Positions 29,688 to 37,920 of a stretch of DNA of 64,000 nt are shown piece by piece. The stretch comes from Elusimicrobia bacterium GWB2_63_22 (lineage in GTDB: Bacteria; Elusimicrobiota; Elusimicrobia; Elusimicrobiales; UBA9959): assembly GCA_001799735.1 (NCBI GenBank), contig MGUA01000022.1, positions 80,863-144,862 on the forward strand, in the 5' to 3' direction. The first letter of the stretch is position 1. Each line of letters opens with the position of its first letter. The notes under the pieces are model-generated. The model worked only from the letters and a program-made list of their open reading frames with translations, did no database searches and was not told the DNA's origin. The position numbers and the translations under genes are program-made.

Positions 29688-30857
29688 ATGGAGCGCCGTA
29701 TAGTGCATGTGGACATGGACGCGTTCTTCGCGGCCATAGAGCAGAGGGATAACCCGTCCCTCAAGGGCCGGCCTGTCATTATAGGGGCCGACCCCAAAGG
29801 CGGGCGGGGCCGCGGCGTGGTCTCCACCTGCTCCTACGAGGCCCGCAAGTTCGGCGTGCGCTCGGCCATGCCTATTTCCGAAGCCTGGCGCCGCTGCCCT
29901 AAAGGCGTTTTTCTGCCGCCGGATTTTCACAAATATGAGGAAGCCTCCGCTAAAATACGCCAGGCCTTCTACGAGTTTACCCCGGACATAGAGCAGGTGA
30001 GCATAGACGAAGCTTTCCTGGACATTACCCGCAGCGCCCACCTGTTCGGCGGGCCGCTGGAGACCTGCCGCCGCATCAAGGCCCGCGTGAGGGAGCTCAC
30101 CGGCCTCTCCTGTTCCGTAGGCCTGGCTCCCACCATGATGGCCGCCAAGATAGCCTCCGATCTTAAGAAGCCGGATGGCCTGGTGGAGGTGCGCCCCGAC
30201 GGGCTGAAGGCTTTTCTCGCGCCGCTGGATATTTCAAGGCTCTGGGGGCTGGGGCCCAAGACCGCTGACGTACTGCGCTCGCACGGTATAAATACGGTGG
30301 GGGAGCTGGCCGCCGCCGGGCCCGAAGCCCTGCGCGGGCTGGGCAGCCACGGCGCCGGCTTAAAAGAACTGGCGCTGGGGGAGGACCCGCGCGAGGTGCG
30401 CGAGGACGGCGAGACCAAGTCCGTGAGCAACGAGACCACTTTCGAGACCGACACCGCTGACGCCCGCGAGATAAAAGAATCCCTGGTAGCCCTGGCCGAC
30501 AAGGTCTCCTCCCGCCTGCGGGAAGCCGGCTTGAAAGGCCGCACCGTCACCCTGAAGATACGCCTTGAAGGTTTTGAAACCTATACGCGCGCTAAAACCC
30601 TGCCGCTGTCCACCAACTACGCGGACGTACTAAGCCGCGAAGCGCTGGCCCTGTACGCCGCCTTCGACAGGGGCCGCAAAAAGGTGCGGCTGCTGGGGGT
30701 GAAGGTGTCGGGGCTGATGCCGGCGGGGGAGGCCGAAAGCCTTTTCGAGGACGCCGGCGACGCCAGGCGCGAGAAGGCCCATAAGGCCATAGAAGTTATA
30801 AGGGAAAAATTCGGCAGGGGTTCTATCTACAGGGCTGGCGGGAAAAAAGATATCTGA
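29688..30857 (+). CDS. dinB: DNA polymerase IV (Y family)
   Basis: MERRIVHVDMDAFFAAIEQRDNP.., YEARKFGVRSAMP, VSIDEAFLDIT. Confidence 0.95.
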   Translation: MERRIVHVDMDAFFAAIEQRDNPSLKGRPVIIGADPKGGRGRGVVSTCSYEARKFGVRSAMPISEAWRRCPKGVFLPPDFHKYEEASAKIRQAFYEFTPDIEQVSIDEAFLDITRSAHLFGGPLETCRRIKARVRELTGLSCSVGLAPTMMAAKIASDLKKPDGLVEVRPDGLKAFLAPLDISRLWGLGPKTADVLRSHGINTVGELAAAGPEALRGLGSHGAGLKELALGEDPREVREDGETKSVSNETTFETDTADAREIKESLVALADKVSSRLREAGLKGRTVTLKIRLEGFETYTRAKTLPLSTNYADVLSREALALYAAFDRGRKKVRLLGVKVSGLMPAGEAESLFEDAGDARREKAHKAIEVIREKFGRGSIYRAGGKKDI

Positions 30858-30866
30858 CGCCCGGGG

Positions 30867-31514
30867 TCAGACGGCGCCGCCGGGGAGCACCGGGCCTTTG
30901 TTCTTCCAGCCGGTGAGCGCGGTTATGAACCCGGACCATTTGGCTTCCAGTTCCGCCCGGCCCGGCTTGCCGCCGGGCGCCGAGGCGGCGTAAAGCATGG
31001 CGCCGAACAGCGCGTCCTGCAGGGTCTCCGCCACGGAGGCCGGGTCCGCCTTCAGCGTGAACAGCCCTTCCCTGACCCCGGCCAGCAGATGCTCCAGCAG
31101 CCTTTCCCTGCCCACGGTTATCATGCGGGTGAAAAGCCCGGAAAATTCTCCGCCGCGGCCGGCCAGGTAATAGAGCAGCAGCAGCACCTGGGCGTCGCTG
31201 GCGCGGTAGCGCAGGGCCCACAGCGCGTTGCCGAGACAATGCTTGAGCAGGCGCCGGCCCGCGTCGTCGCGGATATCCATCAGGCCGCTCACCACCTCGT
31301 GGTTGTGGCGCACTATGGTCTCCACCAGTTCGGCGAACAGGGAATTCTTGTCGGGGAAATGGTACATCACGGCCGACTGGCTGAGGCCTATCTCGTCGGC
31401 TACCATCTGGAAACTCGTTTCGGCGAAGCCGTGCCGCGCCGCCAGCTTAATGGCGGCCAGCAGGATCTTCTGCCTGGTGCTGCCGCCCTTCTTTGTTTCC
31501 GGCCTCGTTTTCAT
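30867..31514 (-). CDS. TetR/AcrR-family transcriptional regulator
   Basis: N-term TRQKILLAAIKLAARHGFAETSFQMVADEIGLSQSAVMYHFPDKNSLFAEL. Confidence 0.92.
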   Translation of the reverse strand: MKTRPETKKGGSTRQKILLAAIKLAARHGFAETSFQMVADEIGLSQSAVMYHFPDKNSLFAELVETIVRHNHEVVSGLMDIRDDAGRRLLKHCLGNALWALRYRASDAQVLLLLYYLAGRGGEFSGLFTRMITVGRERLLEHLLAGVREGLFTLKADPASVAETLQDALFGAMLYAASAPGGKPGRAELEAKWSGFITALTGWKNKGPVLPGGAV

Positions 31515-31548
31515 GCTGAAATTCTACCTTACTCCCCCCGGCGTGTCT

Positions 31549-31643
31549 AGGGGACGCTGATTCCTAAATTCCTAATTTGGTTTTCCGAGCGGCTATGCGG
31601 GTGAAGCAGCGCGAAATTAGGAATTTAGGAATCAGCGTCCCCT
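31549..31643. repeat. Hairpin/REP-like element, copy 2
   Basis: 30-bp perfect TIR AGGGGACGCTGATTCCTAAATTCCTAATTT...AAATTAGGAATTTAGGAATCAGCGTCCCCT, 35-nt loop. Confidence 0.92.
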
Positions 31644-31745
31644 CCCCAAGGGCCCACCTCCGCCCGGGTCCCCGGACCCATGACAAAGCGTTACGTTTGA
31701 AATACAATGTGTTACACGGTTTTAGCGCGGCAAAGGACCTGAACG

Positions 31746-32195
31746 ATGAAAAAAATATTCCTGGCGGCGGTACTGGCGGCGGTCTGCGGTTCCTTCTCCT
31801 ACGGCGGGCAGTCCTCCCCGGACGCCCTGGCCGGCTCCCCGCTCTATTCCGACCCGGTCTTCCAGGATTACATAGAGACGGCTTACGGCTACCTTAACCC
31901 GGCCAACAGGTTCCTGCCCGCCCCGGTCTACCGCGACGCCGTGGCTTCCCCGGCTCAGGCCAGCGTGTTCCTGATCATTACCCCGGTCAAGGGGGATGTG
32001 GCGGGCCTGCTGGAGCGCCTGTCGGCCGCCGGCTTCTCGTTCTCCGGGGAGAGGACTTCTTACGCTGGGGGGAGCAAGGTCACCCGCCTGCTGGGGAGGG
32101 CCAGCCCCGGGTCGGTGGAGGCCATACGCAAGGTGGAGGGAGTAGCCGGGGTGAGGGTAGACGGGAAAAAAGCCAAAAGGTCACGCGCCGCGTAG
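31746..32195 (+). CDS. Small exported protein of unknown function
   Basis: Signal peptide MKKIFLAAVLAAVCGSFSYG; 149 aa. Confidence 0.75.
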   Translation: MKKIFLAAVLAAVCGSFSYGGQSSPDALAGSPLYSDPVFQDYIETAYGYLNPANRFLPAPVYRDAVASPAQASVFLIITPVKGDVAGLLERLSAAGFSFSGERTSYAGGSKVTRLLGRASPGSVEAIRKVEGVAGVRVDGKKAKRSRAA

Positions 32196-32261
32196 CGGGC
32201 CGCTCGCTCCATGCCGCCGGCCGGGTTTTTGCCCGGCCGTTTTATTTTATAGGATATCCGT

Positions 32262-32690
32262 ATGGCTATTTCTAAAATTCTGGAATACGAACATCAGGTG
32301 ACGCCCGAAGAGATAGACGGGCTGGGCCATGTGAACAACCAGGTCTACCTGGACTGGCTTATGGAGGCCGCTACCAAGCATTCCGCCCTGGTGGGCTGGG
32401 ATATCATGCGCCTCATCGCCATGGGCGAGGGGTGGGTGGTGCGCCGGCACGAGATAGACTACCTGCTGCCGGTGCTGCCGGGCGAGACGGTGCAGATGCG
32501 CACCTGGGTGGAGACCGCCGAGCGCGCCTCCTCCGAACGGCATTACGAAATTTTCAGGAAATCAGACGGTAAACTGGTCTGCCAGGGCCGCACGATGTGG
32601 GTGTGGGTAAACTACAAGACCGGCCGCCCCAGCCGGATACCGCAGCCGCTGATAAAAGATTTTACCGACTGGACCCCGCCGGCCGGCTGA
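32262..32690 (+). CDS. 4HBT-type acyl-CoA thioesterase
   Basis: GLGHVNNQVYLDWLMEAATKHS hot-dog signature. Confidence 0.88.
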   Translation: MAISKILEYEHQVTPEEIDGLGHVNNQVYLDWLMEAATKHSALVGWDIMRLIAMGEGWVVRRHEIDYLLPVLPGETVQMRTWVETAERASSERHYEIFRKSDGKLVCQGRTMWVWVNYKTGRPSRIPQPLIKDFTDWTPPAG

Positions 32691-32707
32691 GGCCGGTAGC
32701 GGCTTTC

Positions 32708-32775
32708 TCGGCCCGCACCTGTTCCACCGTTAACATTATCTTCGCGCAAGCCTCGGCGTCCGAAAGGGCGTTGTG
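32708..32775. repeat. 68-bp direct repeat, copy A (3' fragment of exonuclease gene)
   Basis: Base-for-base identical to 36560-36627; minus strand reads HNALSDAEACAKIMLTVEQVRAE. Confidence 0.95.
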
Positions 32776-32852
32776 CGCCGCTATGGATCCAGACCCTCGA
32801 GAAATATCCGGATTGTGTTGGATTGCTTCCCAAGATTACTAATCACTTCGCG

Positions 32853-34796
32853 TTACAGTTTCCCCGAGCTGCCCTCCCAGTCTATGAAGTGAACCCCGTC
32901 CAGTGCCGCGATAAGCAGCCTGTTGCGTGTGGCCAGCAGGTTGCTGCGCCAGTACTTCTCCTGTATGCTTTGTGGAAGTTTCCAGTAGGAGTAGGGGCCG
33001 TGAGGGTCCGCGCCGGTCTTTACCAGGTAGGCGTTGCCTATCGTGAACCAGAACTCGCCATTTTCCTCCCTGACCAGCGCTATTTCTCCTTTTGCACCGG
33101 GGAGGTCTCTCAATATCTGGTCGAGGCTGAAAGACTCTATGGATCTCCCGTCCCGGGTCAGGATATTGAATTGCGGGGACTCGAGGTCTTTCTTTGTCTT
33201 TCCGAAAATAGTTTTGACCGTAACCTCCACGCGTAATTTCCTGTTGTAGCCCCAGAGGGTCCCGTCGGTGGCCGACCAGAGGTTAGAGCCAAAGCGGAAG
33301 TAGCCCTGCCAGAGCTTGCGGGCCTTCTTCCCGGGGGGGCAGAGGTAAGCGGCATAGTCTTTGCCTTCACCGGCCGGCACTATGTAGTTTACCCCGTCGT
33401 TGAGCCTTGCCCCGACGATAGGGGATTTGGACCCCAGGGCTCCCGGCACCGTCCACTTCTCGCCGCCGGAAGTCACGGTCCTCCCGTCGGTAGAGACCAC
33501 GGCTACGCCAGGGGCTCCGGCCAGCCTGGCGCGCAGGAAGGCGTCCAGCAGGGCTTCCTCGCCGGTACCGGCCAGCCAGCGTTTTGCGGCCGCCTCGGGC
33601 ATGCCGGTTTTTTCCCACTTCAGCGGCCCAGTGCCGGTCCGGAGCGGCGCGTAATAGGCGCCGTTCTTGCGGCGCTCGACTATAGCCGGGACTTTTCCCC
33701 GCACGAGGTACGCCCGCCGGGAGTCCGGCAGGGTGGAGCGCAATTTCAGCCCCGCGGCGGCGCTGCCGTTCATCAGCACGGCGGGCTTGTCATAGCGGTT
33801 GCAGTAGATCCAGACGCTGCCGTCGGAGGCTGACAGTGTCTGCCCGCGTACGAAAGACGGAACCGGGAAAAAATAATTCGGTATGCCCCGGTCCGAGTCT
33901 TCGGGGAAGACTACGGCGCGCCTGCCCGCCTCGTCTATCAGAAAGACCTCGCCGGTGAAAGGCTTCTGCGCCAGCATGACGCCGGGCGCGGCCTGCGGAG
34001 TGTCGGAATTAATGACCAGCGGGTAGACCGGCCAGGTGACATCCGCGGCTTTGGCGCGCAGGGCGGCCAGACCGAAGAAAGGCGGAAGCACGGGGGCCGC
34101 AAGCAGAAGCGCGGAAAGAAGCGCCTTGGCCGTTCTGCCGGCCTCCCTGCGGGCGTAAGCGCGGCACAACAGGTGGAGCGCGCCCAGCGCGCCGGCCAGG
34201 GCCAGTACCGCGGTCAGTGTATTGATGAAGGCCAGCGGTATCAGGTCCAGCAGCAGCTCGCCGAAGAGGGCCGCCGAGAGCAGGGGGAGCGCCGTGAGCA
34301 CCAGCAGCGCCGCCGCGGCCAGGCCTCCCGCCACCGCGTTGCGGAAGGCGTAGGAGAGGGTGAAACTGTACAGGACCAGGAACGCCGCGTAGAACGCGTA
34401 GTGCCGCGCCACGTGGGCGTTCACGAAGTTTAGCTTGTCTAGCGGTACTGAAAAGCCCATTATGGCGTAGATGGCCAGTAGCAGCAAGGCCGTCTGCGCC
34501 GCTGCGGCGGCCAGGCCGGAGAGGACCTGCCTGTACTGGCTCGCAGGCAGCGGCTGCTCGGCCGCGCGCGACGCGTCCGAAGCCGCGTCTGAGCCGGCCG
34601 TGCCGGCCAGGGTCATTATGGCCAGCGGCAGGCCGGCCAGGGCCCAGAAGAGCATGGCGATGTTGACGGCCTCGGCGCCTGTGAAGCTATCCGGCCGGAA
34701 CAGCAGCGCCGCCGGCACCGAGAGAAGGACGGCCCCCGCCAGCACCAGGAAGGGGAGGCGGCTTTTCCTGAATTGAAGGATGATGAGGTTCTTCAT
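32853..34796 (-). CDS. ABC-type membrane protein with large extracytoplasmic/C-terminal domain
   Basis: Multiple N-terminal TM segments, then ~400 aa soluble beta-rich region; directly downstream of the ABC ATPase gene. Confidence 0.7.
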   Translation of the reverse strand: MKNLIILQFRKSRLPFLVLAGAVLLSVPAALLFRPDSFTGAEAVNIAMLFWALAGLPLAIMTLAGTAGSDAASDASRAAEQPLPASQYRQVLSGLAAAAAQTALLLLAIYAIMGFSVPLDKLNFVNAHVARHYAFYAAFLVLYSFTLSYAFRNAVAGGLAAAALLVLTALPLLSAALFGELLLDLIPLAFINTLTAVLALAGALGALHLLCRAYARREAGRTAKALLSALLLAAPVLPPFFGLAALRAKAADVTWPVYPLVINSDTPQAAPGVMLAQKPFTGEVFLIDEAGRRAVVFPEDSDRGIPNYFFPVPSFVRGQTLSASDGSVWIYCNRYDKPAVLMNGSAAAGLKLRSTLPDSRRAYLVRGKVPAIVERRKNGAYYAPLRTGTGPLKWEKTGMPEAAAKRWLAGTGEEALLDAFLRARLAGAPGVAVVSTDGRTVTSGGEKWTVPGALGSKSPIVGARLNDGVNYIVPAGEGKDYAAYLCPPGKKARKLWQGYFRFGSNLWSATDGTLWGYNRKLRVEVTVKTIFGKTKKDLESPQFNILTRDGRSIESFSLDQILRDLPGAKGEIALVREENGEFWFTIGNAYLVKTGADPHGPYSYWKLPQSIQEKYWRSNLLATRNRLLIAALDGVHFIDWEGSSGKL

Positions 34797-34808
34797 AATG
34801 TTTTCCTC

Positions 34809-35675
34809 TTATTCTCCGAGCAGCACTTTGAAAGAGTCTTCCAGGGACAGGGGCGAGATCTCCGCCCCGGCGAAAGCGGGGTCCAGCTTGAGCCGCTCCA
34901 GGTTTTCGCGGCCGAACACCGCGAATTCCCGCAGCGCGCCGCCGCCGCCGAGCGCTACGACGCCGGCCGGCAGGGAAACCGGCGACTCCAGCCGCGCGGC
35001 CGCGCGGAACACCTCTTCGGTCAGGAAGGCCGCGTTGTGGTTTGCGGCTATAGCGCCGTCCTTGAGCACGCAGACCCGGTCCAGGATGCCGCCCATCTCG
35101 CCCATGCGGTGGTTGGCCACTATGATCGTCCTGCCCCCTTCGGTGAGTTCGTGAATGAGGCCGTTGAGAATATGGTCCCGCACCAGGTAGTCGAGGCCGG
35201 AGGTGGGCTCGTCGAGCAGCAGCAGCTCCGGGTTGTGGGCCGTAGCCGCTATCCAGGCCAGCTTGGCCAGGTTGCCCTTGCTCATGGCCGAAACCCTGGA
35301 GGCCGGGTCCAGTTCCAGTTTTCGGCACAGGTCCAGGGCCTTGGCCATGTCCCAGTGCCGGAAGAAACGGGCGCGGAACTCCAGTACTTCCCGCGCCGTC
35401 ATGAAGCCGTGGAAGGCCGGTTTCTCGGGGACATACCCTATTAAGCCGCGCAGCCTGCCGCTGCCGTCCGGCCTGAGGCCGAGTATTTCCGCGCTGCCGC
35501 CGTCGGCGGACATCAGGTCGAGCAGGATGGAGAAAAGGGTGGTCTTGCCGGAGCCGTTGCGGCCCAGTATTCCGACCACTTCACCGCGCTCGGCGCTCAG
35601 GTTCAGCCCTTTAAGGACTTCTTTGGGACCAAAAGCTTTCTTCAGGCCTTTCGTTTCAAGGATGCGGTCGTTCAT
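34809..35675 (-). CDS. ABC transporter ATP-binding protein
   Basis: GILGRNGSGKTTLFSILL Walker A; MSKGNLAKLAWIAATAHNPELLLLDEPTSGLD. Confidence 0.95.
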   Translation of the reverse strand: MNDRILETKGLKKAFGPKEVLKGLNLSAERGEVVGILGRNGSGKTTLFSILLDLMSADGGSAEILGLRPDGSGRLRGLIGYVPEKPAFHGFMTAREVLEFRARFFRHWDMAKALDLCRKLELDPASRVSAMSKGNLAKLAWIAATAHNPELLLLDEPTSGLDYLVRDHILNGLIHELTEGGRTIIVANHRMGEMGGILDRVCVLKDGAIAANHNAAFLTEEVFRAAARLESPVSLPAGVVALGGGGALREFAVFGRENLERLKLDPAFAGAEISPLSLEDSFKVLLGE

Positions 35676-36043
35676 AATAGTTTCCTCTTAAGGGCGGCTA
35701 TCATCTTCTCCACCTCTGCCCACGAAAAGCCGCTCTCCATGGCGCCCTTGAGCGCCGTCTCAAGACTTTCCGACACCCGCCTGGCCGCGTGCTCTGCCAG
35801 CGAGCCGGCGCGGGGGGAAATAATATTTTCCTGGCCGCGGAGGCTCTCGAAGAAGCCCTCCGCGGTCAGTTCCCGGTAGGCGCGGGCCACCGTGTTGGGG
35901 TTTACCTTCAGGTCCAGGGCCATCTTCCTTATGGAAGGCGCGGCGTCGCCGGGCTTCAGCAGGCCTTTTTTGACGAGGCCCTTCAGTCCAAGCTTGATCT
36001 GGTCGTAGATGGGCGTCTGCGAGTTCTGGTTTAAGGTGATCAT
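35672..36043 (-). CDS. GntR-family (YtrA-type) regulator
   Basis: IYDQIKLGLKGLVKKGLLKPGDAAPSIRKMALDLKVNPNTVARAYRELTAEGF; 4-bp overlap with ABC ATPase gene. Confidence 0.92.
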   Translation of the reverse strand: MITLNQNSQTPIYDQIKLGLKGLVKKGLLKPGDAAPSIRKMALDLKVNPNTVARAYRELTAEGFFESLRGQENIISPRAGSLAEHAARRVSESLETALKGAMESGFSWAEVEKMIAALKRKLL

Positions 36044-36045
36044 AT

Positions 36046-36100
36046 GTGTACTACCATGCTAGTACACTAATAGTCTAGCAGGCGCATGCGCGTCTGTCAA
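36046..36100 (-). promoter_or_regulatory. gntR promoter and operator
   Basis: Minus strand TTGACA (36100-36095) N17 TAGACT (36077-36072); inverted repeat GTGTACTA-N6-TAGTACAC at 36046-36067. Confidence 0.75.
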
Positions 36101-36104
36101 GGCC

Positions 36105-36146
36105 CAAAAGAAAAGGGCCCGGCGTAGTCCGGGCCCTTTTCTTCTT
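36105..36146. terminator. Strong bidirectional terminator
   Basis: AAGAAAAGGGCCCGG-cgtagt-CCGGGCCCTTTTCTT. Confidence 0.85.
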
Positions 36147-36158
36147 ATCGGAAGCGGG

Positions 36159-36380
36159 TTAGAACCTGCTCCAGAGTTTCTTTGCCAGCTCGCCTACGTT
36201 CTTAAAGTAGCGGTTAGCTGTTTTAGCGTTGTTGACCAGCAGCGCGTTGGCGACTTCCATGAACCCCTGCGATGGGTCGCGCTTGAGGTGCTGCGGCCAC
36301 AGGCCGCAGCGCAGCTCTTAGAGCATGTTCACCGTCATCGCGTCGGTGCCCAGGCCCATCAGCACGCCCTTCTTGGTCAT
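36159..36380 (-). pseudogene. Remnant of an SsnA-like amidohydrolase C-terminus
   Basis: Minus strand MTKKGVLMGLGTDAMTVNML*ELRCGLWPQHLKRDPSQGFMEVANALLVNNAKTANRYFKNVGELAKKLWSRF*; in-frame TAA at 36318-36320, N-terminal part missing. Confidence 0.75.
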
Positions 36381-36546
36381 GGAAACGCGCCCCGCCGGTC
36401 AGAAAGAACCTGTCCGAATTCACGAAAAACCACCCGGTTTTTGATATTACAAACAAAACAGGCGGCGCTCACGCGGAATTTTTATGAAAACGCGCCCGGA
36501 GAAGGGGAAAAGGCGGGGGGGCTGATGCTAGCTGCTCTTATCTTTT

Positions 36547-37053
36547 CTACAGTCTTTTTTCGGCCCGCACCTGTTCCACCGTTAACATTATCTTCGCGCA
36601 AGCCTCGGCGTCCGAAAGGGCGTTGTGATGCTTGAGCGGTATACTGAGGTGATGGCAGACATGCGAGAGCGTGGCGGGCTTGAGCCCCAGTTCCTTCCTT
36701 GAGAGCTGCACCGTGCAGACAAAAGGCTGCGGCGGCGCAGCCAGCCCGGCCGCGGCGCAGCAGGCGTTGAGCACGCCCCTGTCGAAAGGCGCGTTGTGCG
36801 CCGTTATAAAATCCGCGCCTTTAAAGAACTCCTCCAGGCACGGCCAGACCTCGCCGAAGGGCGGCTCGCCCGCCACGTCCTCCCAGGTTATATCGTGAAT
36901 ATAGGTGAACAGGATGTCGGGCCGGGGCGGCCGGATAAGCCGGTAGCCCGTCTTGACGATTTCCCCGTGCTCGACGCGGGCCAGGCCAACGGCGCAGGCC
37001 GAATCGCGCCCGTTGTCGGCGGTCTCGAAATCTATGGCGGTGAAGATCGACAT
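36547..37053 (-). CDS. DnaQ-like 3'-5' exonuclease
   Basis: FTAIDFETADNGRDSACAVGLARV, FITAHNAPFDRGVL, HHNALSDAEACA. Confidence 0.92.
   Translation of the reverse strand: MSIFTAIDFETADNGRDSACAVGLARVEHGEIVKTGYRLIRPPRPDILFTYIHDITWEDVAGEPPFGEVWPCLEEFFKGADFITAHNAPFDRGVLNACCAAAGLAAPPQPFVCTVQLSRKELGLKPATLSHVCHHLSIPLKHHNALSDAEACAKIMLTVEQVRAEKRL
36560..36627. repeat. 68-bp direct repeat, copy B (inside exonuclease 3' end)
   Basis: Identical to 32708-32775. Confidence 0.95.
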
Positions 37054-37805
37054 CAGGGTGCGGCAGGGCCCTGCAGCAGGGTTTTGTAATTGGAGAAATA
37101 CTCCGTCACTTTTTTAACGTAACTGCGCGTTTCTTTAAAAGGGGGGACGTCGTTGTACTTATGCACGTTGCCCTGGCCGGCGTTATAGGCGGCTATGGCC
37201 ATCTGCGAGGTCTTCTGTTTGATGTCTTCGGCGGACAAGTCGCCGGCCGGGATGGTGGCGAACTCGTCCCAGAGGTATTTGAGGTATTTGACGCCGTACT
37301 TAATGTTCACGGCGGGGTCGATGATCTTCTTTGCGTCCTTCAGGCCCATCCATTTGGCGGTGGAGGGCATCAGCTGCATCAGGCCCCTGGCGCCTACCGG
37401 GCTCTTGGCGTTGGGGTTGAAAGAGGATTCCTTCTGTATGACGGCCAGTACCAGCGCCAGGTCTATGCCCTGCGCTTTGGCCTCCGCCCGGGCCAGCGCC
37501 AGGTAGGGAATGCCGCCGCCGGCCGCTTTTTCGGAGCCGCGCCCTTCCATGACCAGCTCTGCCGGGTCGAAGAGCTCCGCCCCGGGTTCGTGTACGGCGT
37601 CCGGGCGGACGAGGAAATCAAAATCGGCGCGCAGCGTCTGGTCTGTGACCTCAGCTTCTTCTGCGGCCGCGGAGACCGGCTCCGGGGCGGAAACGGAAGG
37701 GATATCTGCGCCGCCGTCTCCGGACAGCTCGTCAAAAGCGCCGGCCCGGGCCGCGCAGGGCGCGGCCAGCAGGAGTCCGGAAAGGATGGCGAGTACGGTC
37801 TTCAT
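37053..37805 (-). CDS. Exported lytic transglycosylase (SLT domain)
   Basis: Signal peptide; VIQKESSFNPNAKSPVGARGLMQLMPSTAKWMG..AYNAGQGNVHKY. Confidence 0.92.
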   Translation of the reverse strand: MKTVLAILSGLLLAAPCAARAGAFDELSGDGGADIPSVSAPEPVSAAAEEAEVTDQTLRADFDFLVRPDAVHEPGAELFDPAELVMEGRGSEKAAGGGIPYLALARAEAKAQGIDLALVLAVIQKESSFNPNAKSPVGARGLMQLMPSTAKWMGLKDAKKIIDPAVNIKYGVKYLKYLWDEFATIPAGDLSAEDIKQKTSQMAIAAYNAGQGNVHKYNDVPPFKETRSYVKKVTEYFSNYKTLLQGPAAP

Positions 37806-37816
37806 AAGTCTCAAAT

Positions 37817-37845
37817 AGTGTAATTGACATGTCAATACCTGTCAA
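37817..37845 (-). promoter_or_regulatory. Promoter of the SLT gene with palindrome in spacer
   Basis: Minus strand TTGACA-N17-TACACT; perfect 14-bp palindrome ATTGACATGTCAAT (37823-37836). Confidence 0.6.
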
Positions 37846-37872
37846 GGGCCTCCGGGGCCGCCCCCTGGCGGC

Positions 37873-37903
37873 AAAAAACCCGGGGGCTGTCCCCCGGGTT
37901 TTG
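37873..37903 (-). terminator. Intrinsic terminator
   Basis: AAAACCCGGGGG-ctgt-CCCCCGGGTTTT with T-run on minus strand. Confidence 0.8.
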
Positions 37904-37920
37904 GCGCCTTAACGGTCCTG

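Noticed and set aside
32612-32833. 73-aa minus-strand ORF
   Set aside because: Runs through the orphan 68-bp exonuclease fragment in a different frame; not a gene.
36288-36310. GCTGCGGCC-TGT-GGCCGCAGC palindrome as an operator
   Set aside because: Lies within the ssnA-like remnant coding sequence; probably incidental.
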